A stretch of 64,000 nucleotides of DNA, taken from positions 251,926-315,925 of the forward strand of contig NZ_KQ474099.1 of NCBI RefSeq assembly GCF_001401755.1. The letters run 5' to 3'. The stretch comes from Aquimarina longa SW024. GTDB taxonomy: Bacteria > Bacteroidota > Bacteroidia > Flavobacteriales > Flavobacteriaceae. Below are positions 8,648 through 15,368 of this stretch, piece by piece. Numbering within the stretch: the stretch's first letter is position 1; the number at the start of each line of letters is the position of its first letter. Below the pieces are notes generated by a model. It saw nothing but the letters and a program-made list of their open reading frames with translations. It was not told the origin of the DNA and did no database searches. The translations under genes were made by a program, and so were the position numbers.

Positions 8648-9157
8648 GCTACAGGAAAAACCTCATGGTGCGCAAGTTTTGCCAGTTGGTGTTTGGGATA
8701 ATCTGAATTAGATAATCCTAAGTCTTGGTCATCTCAATATTTTTTGAATCATAAAACATTAAAAAAGTGCGATGTTACTTTTGGCGCAATAGCTGTGTTT
8801 ACTGATTGTTACGAAGATGGAACTGTTATAGTAAAAAAAGGGAATACTTATGGGCATGTTACTTTTATTTATGGACATATAGAAGATGATTATTATGCTT
8901 GCTTAGGAGGAAATCAAGGAGATACTATTAAGTATTCTAGATATTATACAGATAAAGTTTGTAGTACATTTCTTCAATATCAAGCAAAAGAAGGAAAAAA
9001 AGTATGGGTAGAACAGAAATTTCAAGGATTCTTTTTACCAATCAATTATCCTGTCGGTAACAGTAAAGAATTAGAAACAGTCAATATGACTGAATTAAAT
9101 AATAAACTGGCAGGCAAAGCCGTAAAATCTGATACAAAAAATGAAAGTACTACATAG
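8648..9157 (+). pseudogene. Displaced C-terminal tip: CHAP/TIGR02594-like amidase fragment with internal stop
   Basis: The frame from 8648 reads ATGKTSWCASFASWCLG, stop, SELDNPKSWSSQYF and on to YGHVTFIYGHIEDDYYACLGGNQGDTIKYSRYY. This pattern (WC-A-FV-WC, then GHV, then GGNQG) is that of TIGR02594/CHAP-like peptidoglycan amidases, with the catalytic Cys in SWCASF and His in YGHV. A TAA at 8699-8701 interrupts it where CAA or GAA would be expected. No start codon precedes the catalytic Cys, and the 137-codon frame from a TTG at 8744 would lack it. The fragment begins directly after the preceding immunity stop and lacks PAAR-binding and linker regions: an orphan warhead, probably inactive as it stands. 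Confidence 0.75.
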
Positions 9158-9623
9158 ACTTATAGTTTTATTATTAATTACAACAGTTGCATGTAAACAA
9201 GCAACTAAGACGGATATTGTAGCTGAAGAAGCAAATCAATCTGTAGTTGATAATCAGCCAGAAAAACAAGTCGAACTATTACAAGAAACTGTTCAAAAAG
9301 AAAAAGAACAGACCATCGAGGAGTTTTTAAAACAATTACAGACGGCAGTAAAAAATAATGATGTCGCTAAAATAGAACAGAGCTTAAAATTTCCTTTTGA
9401 GTTTAATAGCGGAGGAGAATCTATTTTCTATAATAACTACCAAGAACTTAAAGAAGGTACTCGTAAGTTTTTTCGTATTTTGAAAGCCAAATCCATTGAG
9501 AAAGAAGGGGAAATGTTCATAATTACGTATCAAGATCCAGAGGATATTGAATATTTTGTTGCTTTCATTGCAGTTAAAGACGGCGATAGTTTTAAGTTAA
9601 CGACTTTTATGCAGCCACATTAA
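9141..9623 (+). CDS. Immunity-candidate lipoprotein of the amidase tip
   Basis: A 160-residue product starts MKVLHRLIVLLLITTVAC, a lipoprotein signal with Cys at position 18. A charged, Glu/Gln-rich helical linker follows (~25-60), then a compact domain with TIEEFLKQLQTAVKNNDVAKIEQSLKFPF and EGEMFIITYQDPEDIEYFVAFIAV that resembles small NTF2-like or DUF-type folds, not identified further. Its ATG overlaps the end of the amidase-tip frame by 17 bases, the same toxin-then-immunity overlap seen elsewhere in the array. Function inferred from position and periplasmic targeting. It remains intact although its toxin frame has a stop codon. Confidence 0.7.
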   Translation: MKVLHRLIVLLLITTVACKQATKTDIVAEEANQSVVDNQPEKQVELLQETVQKEKEQTIEEFLKQLQTAVKNNDVAKIEQSLKFPFEFNSGGESIFYNNYQELKEGTRKFFRILKAKSIEKEGEMFIITYQDPEDIEYFVAFIAVKDGDSFKLTTFMQPH

Positions 9624-9650
9624 AAGATAAAGTTTTAAGAAATCATAGAG

Positions 9651-9704
9651 CCACAGCATTGATGTTGTGGTTTTTTGAAATTTTGCAATGCAAAATTTCA
9701 AAAA
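9651..9704. terminator. Hairpin plus perfect palindrome, copy 1
   Basis: CCACA/TGTGG (9651-9670) forms a small hairpin followed by six T. This runs into a perfect inverted repeat at 9672-9704 with 16-bp arms (TTTTTGAAATTTTGCA) and one central base. The same composite recurs at 12356-12410 with matching changes in both arms (GCA/TGC becomes ACA/TGT), so pairing appears conserved. It probably terminates the transcript of the preceding immunity gene, and its right edge is the point where the duplicated M23 tip begins. Confidence 0.75.
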
Positions 9705-10341
9705 TCAGAGAGATGGTAATACACACAATGGATTAGATATGTATGCCCCAGTAGGAACACCTATATATGCATCTATTGATGGTACTATTACTATGCATCA
9801 AATAACAAAAGGCTCTTCTGGGTTTAAAATAAAATTAGTAGGTCAATATAAAGAAGAACGTATTCGATTTAATTATATACATCTAATGCAGTTTGAGGAA
9901 ACACGCTTTAGATTTTATAATAAAAAGAACAGGAAAGTAGTAGCGGATCATGGGTGGTTAAATTACAATGATTTCTTAACGCCTAAACAATGGAAAGACC
10001 CCGATACTATTATAAAAGATCCTAAGACGGGCAAACAAGAGACTTTTACTATACATTATAGTGATGGAATCTTAAAAATTGACCAAAATGAGATTGATGT
10101 TCAATTGGCTATGAGTATAGATAGAAATGATGAAGTAGAAAAAGGTCAAATCATAGGATATACAGGTTCTACAGGAAATTCATACCAAGGTAAACGAGCC
10201 AATCATTTACATTTCAACACTTATATCAAAGGGGAGGGAGTACAACCCTATGAACAGTTTAAAGAATATTTTGGTTTGGATATAGAAGGTACAGAAACAA
10301 GTAAAAAACAGGATGGAGTAACCTCGAGTAGTAAATGGTAA
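9688..10341 (+). CDS. Displaced C-terminal tip: orphan M23 endopeptidase warhead
   Basis: The 217-residue frame is nearly identical to the C-terminal ~215 residues of the full-length effector, including zinc-site motifs HNGLDM and NHLHFN and the GYTGSTGNSYQGKRA loop. It lacks everything N-terminal to the warhead: no PAAR link, SH3 modules or signal peptide. The only in-frame ATG before the catalytic motif sits at the centre of the palindrome at 9672-9704, so expression as a free protein is doubtful. DNA identity with the effector begins at 9700. Differences are Asn/Asp and Glu/Gln swaps and a five-residue shorter loop. Best read as a stored or superseded warhead able to recombine into the effector gene. 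Confidence 0.85.
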   Translation: MQNFKNQRDGNTHNGLDMYAPVGTPIYASIDGTITMHQITKGSSGFKIKLVGQYKEERIRFNYIHLMQFEETRFRFYNKKNRKVVADHGWLNYNDFLTPKQWKDPDTIIKDPKTGKQETFTIHYSDGILKIDQNEIDVQLAMSIDRNDEVEKGQIIGYTGSTGNSYQGKRANHLHFNTYIKGEGVQPYEQFKEYFGLDIEGTETSKKQDGVTSSSKW

Positions 10342-10352
10342 TTAATAAAATT

Positions 10353-10979
10353 ATGAAAAATTATATATTATACGTAGTATTAGGCTTTACTCTATTAAGC
10401 TGCAAAACTGATAAAAAGTCAACATCAAGTGATCTAGCAAATACTGTAGTGATTGATTCTATTAAAGCAGAATCAATAGAAGAGCAAGAAAAACCTAAAA
10501 GCTTAAAAGAAAAGCTTATTGGTAAAATTTACAGAAAAGCTTATGAAATTCCAGAATTTGAGAAGTATAGTAGTGGTGGTTTTTTAATCGGTAGCACTTT
10601 TAATAATGAACACATTGTAAATGGTAAAGAATATACTGTAAAAATAATTAATGGGATTAATGATGAATTATTGTATTTAGTTCTTAATGAAGTACATACT
10701 GTTAATAATGATGGCAAAGCTCGTTTTAAGATTATAGATTTAATTGAATTAGGTGAGTTTACTCAAAATTTAACTCAAGAGCAAATGGATAAGCTTGATA
10801 TATTTTCTGATGTTTTGTTAAATAACGAGCGAGCTCCCGAACTAATTGCTTTAGCAGAATACGAAGAAGCAGAAGTATTAACAAAGGTTCACAAGGTTTG
10901 GCGTGCCAATCGTAAGACTGGTAAATTTGAAGAAGTTAAAGATATATCTGGTATTACTGTTGTTAATGAGGATTTTTAA
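10353..10979 (+). CDS. Immunity-candidate lipoprotein, paralogue paired with the orphan M23 tip
   Basis: About 208 residues, starting MKNYILYVVLGFTLLSC with the same lipobox as the product of 8058-8645. The two share near-identical N-termini (to EKPKSLKEKLIGK) and C-termini (TGKFEEVKDISGITVVNED), but the middle third differs strongly, and this copy has an insertion around HIVNGKEYTVKIINGIND. Toxin copies are almost identical while the immunity centres differ, so the divergent part may set specificity or may be drifting. The ATG at 10353 is preferred over one at 10335 overlapping the tip stop. The frame of the next tip is open directly after this stop codon. Confidence 0.75.
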   Translation: MKNYILYVVLGFTLLSCKTDKKSTSSDLANTVVIDSIKAESIEEQEKPKSLKEKLIGKIYRKAYEIPEFEKYSSGGFLIGSTFNNEHIVNGKEYTVKIINGINDELLYLVLNEVHTVNNDGKARFKIIDLIELGEFTQNLTQEQMDKLDIFSDVLLNNERAPELIALAEYEEAEVLTKVHKVWRANRKTGKFEEVKDISGITVVNEDF

Positions 10980-10981
10980 AA

Positions 10982-11092
10982 ACCAGCTCTACCTGTTAGC
11001 TCAGATACAGAAACTTTTAAAAGACAATTCCCTAAGGATAATAGTATGGTATGGCATTTTCATCCAATTGCATTTGTAGAACATATGAAACT
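10982..11092 (+). repeat. Tip-junction direct repeat, copy 2
   Basis: Second copy of the 111-bp block at 7089-7199, two mismatches by eye, here immediately behind an immunity gene and leading into a different warhead. Distance between copies is 3,893 bp. Recombination between them would delete the M23 warhead and everything between, and fuse the last tip to the effector in frame. Confidence 0.9.
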
Positions 11093-11597
11093 GATTACTG
11101 GAGACCCTTACACTATACGCATAACAAGGAAATGGGAAGTTTGGACAGGTCAAAATAAGTATAGTTCTACTTTTGGCACTTTTACTCTTGGAGATATTGA
11201 AGGATATATTGGTGAACCTTATGGCGAAGAGACTACAGAAAGAGGCAAAGATAAGCGTATTCCAATAGGTACTTATAATCTAACTTGGCATACTTCGCCA
11301 AAATTCCCTAAAAACAAATATGTCTCAGATGGAAAACCTGAATTGAAAAATGGTTTCCCAAAATTATATAATGAAAAAGTTCCTAAAAGCAGAGGAATTC
11401 TTATTCATATGGGAACGGATGGTGGTTGGTCAGAAGGGTGTATTTTACCAGGAGAAGACTTAAAGAAAAAAAGCGATGGTACTATAGAAAAAATGAGTAA
11501 AGAAGGCTCTTATAAACGTTTTTATCAGATAATAGATCATCTAGAATCAATAGGTATAGAAAAAATTAAAATGATAATAACCGATGAAATTGATTAA
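11046..11597 (+). CDS. Displaced C-terminal tip: DUF5675/L,D-transpeptidase-like warhead
   Basis: The frame is open from 10980 but the first ATG is at 11046, giving 183 residues: MVWHFHPIAFVEHMKLI, shared with the full-length effector, then a new domain. That domain has a beta-rich core (FTLGDIEGYIGEP), the phrase KRIPIGTYNLTWH, and a C-terminal catalytic-looking motif GILIHMG..WSEGCILPG. The H-to-SxGC spacing recalls YkuD L,D-transpeptidases, and the whole resembles DUF5675. Activity on peptidoglycan crosslinks is inferred. The retained W-H-F-H-P motif shows that this is a cut-off effector end, not an independent enzyme. The gene overlaps the following immunity candidate by 14 bases. Confidence 0.75.
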   Translation: MVWHFHPIAFVEHMKLITGDPYTIRITRKWEVWTGQNKYSSTFGTFTLGDIEGYIGEPYGEETTERGKDKRIPIGTYNLTWHTSPKFPKNKYVSDGKPELKNGFPKLYNEKVPKSRGILIHMGTDGGWSEGCILPGEDLKKKSDGTIEKMSKEGSYKRFYQIIDHLESIGIEKIKMIITDEID

Positions 11598-12321
11598 AAA
11601 CACATTAGCTACAATTTGCTTTTTATTTACCATTATTTCTTTTTCTCAAAAAAAATGTAGTTTAAAAGATTTAACTGATGATTTTATCTTATATAATACA
11701 TCATATTTTAAGATTCAAAACTCAGATAATGATCTAATAAATTTAACTGATATTTTATTAGATAAGAAGTTCGAATTTATAGGGTTTATAGGTAATAACA
11801 AAAAAAGGTTAAATATTATTTTTAATTCAATTATAAGAGACTCAAATGATCCTACATGCTATATTATAAAAGGACAAAGTACTGTAAAATCAACCAATCT
11901 AAGGCTTTTCAAAGGCGATATAAATGTTGTGTCTAATTATTACTTTTCAAAATTAGATGAAGATCCTATGACATCAAAAGAATCAGAGCAAATAATCAAA
12001 CAGGGCTTTTCAATTGCTGAGTTTAAATTAGATGAAGATAGCAAATTTACTGCTACTGGTGTTTTTAAAGGTTATGCTTTGATTAGATGGTTTGTAGATA
12101 AAGGAAATAATATTTTTTATGATAGAACCCAAGATGATTATGATTCATACTCTAATAATCAATTTTTAGGCACTTGGACAAGTTATAAAACAGGCAAATC
12201 ATCTCCTGTGGCTTGGGGGCAATATCGTATACCTTGTTCTGGGGATTTAGATATAGGAGCAGCAGAGTTCTCCCCCAATGAGAAATATTATAAATATGGT
12301 TGGGCAGATTATAAACCGTAG
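11584..12321 (+). CDS. Exported immunity-candidate protein of the last tip
   Basis: A 245-residue product starts MKLIKNTLATICFLFTIISFSQ, a standard signal peptide without a lipobox, so it should be soluble in the periplasm or on the membrane surface. The mature part has a beta-rich, Asp/Asn-rich sequence (IGFIGNNKKRLNIIFNS, FKGYALIRWFVDKGN) with no recognised family. Its start lies inside the end of the preceding warhead frame, the repeated arrangement of this locus. Function inferred from context only. Confidence 0.65.
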   Translation: MKLIKNTLATICFLFTIISFSQKKCSLKDLTDDFILYNTSYFKIQNSDNDLINLTDILLDKKFEFIGFIGNNKKRLNIIFNSIIRDSNDPTCYIIKGQSTVKSTNLRLFKGDINVVSNYYFSKLDEDPMTSKESEQIIKQGFSIAEFKLDEDSKFTATGVFKGYALIRWFVDKGNNIFYDRTQDDYDSYSNNQFLGTWTSYKTGKSSPVAWGQYRIPCSGDLDIGAAEFSPNEKYYKYGWADYKP

Positions 12322-12355
12322 CGGTATGAGTAAGTGATAAAGATATAAAGTAAGG

Positions 12356-12410
12356 CCACAGCAGTTTTGTTGTGGTTTTTTGAAATTTTACAATGTAAAA
12401 TTTCAAAAAA
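12356..12410. terminator. Hairpin plus perfect palindrome, copy 2
   Basis: Second copy of the composite at 9651-9704: CCACA/TGTGG hairpin (12356-12375), then a perfect inverted repeat 12376-12410 with 17-bp arms and a single central A. It follows the last immunity gene by about 35 bases and is the right-hand end of the tip array. Terminator role is likely in both directions. Confidence 0.75.
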
Positions 12411-12629
12411 CAGATGTTTAAGAATAATACCTATAGAAACAAAGTATTCTATATATGAATACCGACCTATTAGCACATAAAGAATATATGACTTAAATCA
12501 GGATAGTATGATATCAAGTTTACACCAAGAATATTAAAAAGAAAAAATCACAACTTTTTTACAGTCATGATTTTTTGATTTTAGTATGTATAAAGCTTTT
12601 AAAATCTATTATAGATTAAAAGGTTTTTT
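12411..12629. terminator. maeB 3' region with two hairpins
   Basis: On the minus strand, downstream of the maeB stop at 12630, one AT-rich hairpin lies at 12596-12622 (AATCTA/TAGATT core). A second lies at 12576-12542 with 13-bp arms (two G-T pairs) ending in six T. The second has the form of an intrinsic terminator for maeB. No gene is seen here. Confidence 0.55.
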
Positions 12630-14939
12630 TTATATTTCTTTAGTAATTAATTCTATATGTAGTTCTCTTTTTTCTTTTTCCTGAGCGTCAATTACTGCAA
12701 CTGCTGCCATATTTATAATCTCTTCTACACTTGCTCCTAACTGAAGGATATGAACTGGCTTATCCATTCCCATCATAATTGGTCCTATAGATTCTGCATT
12801 ATTTACTTCACTTAACAGTTTATAATTACTATTTGCTGAATCTAGATTAGGGAACACCAATGTATTCACTTTTTTACCATTAAGTTTAGAGAATGGAAAT
12901 TTACTTTCTCGCATTTTTCTATTTAAAGCAAAGTTAGTTTGTAATCCTCCATCAACAACTAGATTGGGATAATATCTATGTAAATATGCCACTGCTTCTT
13001 TTACTTTAGTTGCTGCTGGATGTTTTGAAGAACCAAAATTAGCATAGGAAACCATTGCTATAACTGGTTTAACACCAAACATTTCTACTGTCTTAGCAGT
13101 CATCTGTGCTATCTTAGCTAATTCTTTAGAAGAGGGATTAATATTTATAGAGGTATCACTTATAAATAAAGGCCCTTTATCTGTCATCATTACATTCATG
13201 GTAGCAATCCTAGTCGCTCCTTTTGCTAATCCAATAAGATCTAACATTGGTTTTACTACAGTAGGATAACTTCTGGAATATCCAGAAAGCAATGCATCTG
13301 CATCTCCTCCATTAACCATCATCGCTGCAAAATAATTACGCTCTCGCATTAATTTTTCTGCATCATAGAGTGTAATCCCTTTGCGCTTATTGGCATCCCA
13401 ATATTTTTTAGCATATCCATTTTTACGTTCACATTCTTCATCTGCCTTAGGATCAATAATATCAACACCTGTTGCATCAAAATCAATCTCTTGCATCAGT
13501 TCTAAAATAACATCTTTACGCCCTAGTAATATTGGAAAAGCAATTCCTTCTTCTTTTACTGTCTGTGCTGCTTTCAATACATCTAGATGATCTGCCTCAG
13601 CAAATACAACTCTCTTTGGGTTGGTTCTTGCTCTATCCAATAATAATCGTACTAACTTATTATCGTTCCCCATACGTTCCAACAGTTCATCTTCATATTT
13701 ATCCCAATCCGTAATTGGAGCGGTAGCCACACCACTTTCTATCGCAGCTTTTGCTACTGCAGGAGGTACTTTAGCTATTAATCTTGGGTCAAAAGGCTTA
13801 GGTATTATATACTCTTTACCAAAATTAAGGCGTGTTTCGCCATAAGCGATATTTACCTGCTCTGGGACAGGTTCTTTAGCCAGTTCTGCTAATGCTTTTA
13901 CAGCAGCCATTTTCATTTCTTCATTAATTGCTGTTGCTCTTACATCCAGAGCTCCTCTAAAAATAAAAGGAAATCCTAAGACATTATTTACCTGATTAGG
14001 ATGATCGCTTCTTCCTGTGGCCATAATAATATCCTTTCGAGTTTTTATTGCAAGATCGTATTCTATTTCTGGATCTGGATTAGCCATGGCAAAAACAATA
14101 GGGTTATCAGACATCGATATCAACATATCTGGAGTTACTAAATTTGCCATTGATAAACCAACAAATACATCTGCATCTTTCATTGCATCTGTTAAATCAT
14201 TTAGATCTCGATCTGTAGCAAATTCTGATTTTTCGGGGGTAAGATTACCTCTATCCTTACGAATCACTCCTTTACTATCAGTCATGACAATATTTTCTGC
14301 CTTAGCACCAAAAGCTTTATATAGTCGTGTACACGATACTGCCGCAGCGCCTGCTCCACTAACTACTATCTTTACGTCTTCGATTTTTTTATCTGCTATT
14401 TCTAATGCATTTAATAATGCTGCAGCAGAAATTATAGCAGTACCATGTTGATCATCATGCATTACTGGAATATCCAGTTCTTCTTTTAGTCGTCTTTCGA
14501 TCTCAAAAGCTTCTGGAGCTTTAATATCTTCTAAATTTATTCCTCCAAATGTTGGTGCTATATTTTTTACCGTCTCTATAAAGGCATCAATATTTTTAGT
14601 ATCAACCTCGATATCAAATACGTCAATATCAGCAAAAATTTTAAAAAGCAATCCTTTACCTTCCATAACGGGTTTGGAAGCTTCAGGACCGATATCTCCT
14701 AATCCTAATACTGCGGTTCCATTAGATATTACTGCAACTAGATTTCCTTTTGCAGTATACTTATATACATCTGATTTTTTCTTCTCTATTTCTAAACAAG
14801 GTTCTGCTACACCAGGAGAATATGCCAATGATAAATCTCTTTGGGTTGCATACTTTTTTGTGGGAACAACTTTAATTTTTCCTGGGGTAGGCTTTGCGTG
14901 ATACACTAAAGCTTCTCTTCTTTTACTTTCGATACTCAT
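12630..14939 (-). CDS. maeB: NADP-dependent malic enzyme, MaeB type
   Basis: Oxidatively decarboxylates malate to pyruvate with reduction of NADP, supplying NADPH and pyruvate in the cytosol. The 769-residue product has the long two-part architecture of MaeB. An N-terminal malic enzyme domain (~1-190: LAYSPGVAEPC, NGTAVLGLGDIGPEASKPVMEGK, DDQHGTAI) is followed by the NAD(P)-binding domain (VVSGAGAAAVSC near 195). From ~430 there is a phosphotransacetylase-like regulatory domain (VVFAEADHLDVLKAAQ, ATRIATMNVMMTDKGPLFISDTSINI). In enterobacterial MaeB this C-terminal part mediates acetyl-CoA inhibition and is not catalytic. Length and ATG start fit the family, and the gene has its own promoter and terminator. 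Confidence 0.95.
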   Translation of the reverse strand: MSIESKRREALVYHAKPTPGKIKVVPTKKYATQRDLSLAYSPGVAEPCLEIEKKKSDVYKYTAKGNLVAVISNGTAVLGLGDIGPEASKPVMEGKGLLFKIFADIDVFDIEVDTKNIDAFIETVKNIAPTFGGINLEDIKAPEAFEIERRLKEELDIPVMHDDQHGTAIISAAALLNALEIADKKIEDVKIVVSGAGAAAVSCTRLYKAFGAKAENIVMTDSKGVIRKDRGNLTPEKSEFATDRDLNDLTDAMKDADVFVGLSMANLVTPDMLISMSDNPIVFAMANPDPEIEYDLAIKTRKDIIMATGRSDHPNQVNNVLGFPFIFRGALDVRATAINEEMKMAAVKALAELAKEPVPEQVNIAYGETRLNFGKEYIIPKPFDPRLIAKVPPAVAKAAIESGVATAPITDWDKYEDELLERMGNDNKLVRLLLDRARTNPKRVVFAEADHLDVLKAAQTVKEEGIAFPILLGRKDVILELMQEIDFDATGVDIIDPKADEECERKNGYAKKYWDANKRKGITLYDAEKLMRERNYFAAMMVNGGDADALLSGYSRSYPTVVKPMLDLIGLAKGATRIATMNVMMTDKGPLFISDTSININPSSKELAKIAQMTAKTVEMFGVKPVIAMVSYANFGSSKHPAATKVKEAVAYLHRYYPNLVVDGGLQTNFALNRKMRESKFPFSKLNGKKVNTLVFPNLDSANSNYKLLSEVNNAESIGPIMMGMDKPVHILQLGASVEEIINMAAVAVIDAQEKEKRELHIELITKEI

Positions 14940-14965
14940 ATTGAATCAAGATACGTTATGAAATA

Positions 14966-14994
14966 CAAAGGTACAAGTATGTATGAGATGCAAA
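14966..14994 (-). promoter_or_regulatory. maeB: Probable maeB promoter
   Basis: Minus strand: TACCTTTG at 14973-14966 matches TAnnTTTG; TTTG at 14994-14991 lies 17 bases upstream. The predicted transcript starts about 20 bases before the maeB ATG. Confidence 0.6.
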
Positions 14995-15015
14995 AATTAA
15001 ATGAAAATAATATTA

Positions 15016-15045
15016 AAAAAAGTAGGTTTTAGAACCTACTTTTTT
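15016..15045. terminator. Palindromic terminator-like hairpin
   Basis: Stem AGTAGGTT/AACCTACT with loop TTAG, flanked by A and T runs that extend the pairing. It lies between maeB and the lipoprotein gene and would stop transcription from either side. Its core TAGGTTTTAGAACCTA is related to the palindrome at 15151. Confidence 0.65.
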
Positions 15046-15150
15046 AACACACCCTTCTAAACAAATTAAATTAACCCTAAATTGAGTATAAATTCTACTC
15101 CCCTCCTTATTAAACATATTCTCTATTGATTCACCCAATAACTACAAAAA

Positions 15151-15180
15151 ATCCTCATAGGTTTTAAAACCTATGAGGAT
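15151..15180 (-). terminator. 30-bp perfect palindrome, likely terminator of the lipoprotein gene
   Basis: Perfect palindrome with half-site ATCCTCATAGGTTTT. On the minus strand it is followed by a run of T, so it fits an intrinsic terminator for the gene at 15369-17417, though about 190 bases past its stop. The rest of the 14940-15368 gap holds the maeB promoter and no gene. Confidence 0.65.
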
Positions 15181-15368
15181 TATAACATTCCCTCATTAAT
15201 ACCTATGGTATTTAATTCATTATAAGTTATTAGTATAAAATTACTACAGATATACTGCCGTTCCTCTACAAATCACTTCTTTAAGCATTTATTTATGTAT
15301 GCGAACAGAAGAATCTAAATATGATTATAATAACGCAGCATACTTTTTTTTAATTAAGTTATATCTAT

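Noticed and set aside
3970..12321. Complete type VI secretion system in this window
   Set aside because: Only a PAAR spike protein and effector/immunity genes are seen; no sheath, tube, baseplate or ATPase genes are present between 1 and 64000.
13381..14901. Several plus-strand open frames across maeB
   Set aside because: They are antisense to a complete, well-recognised gene and have no independent support.
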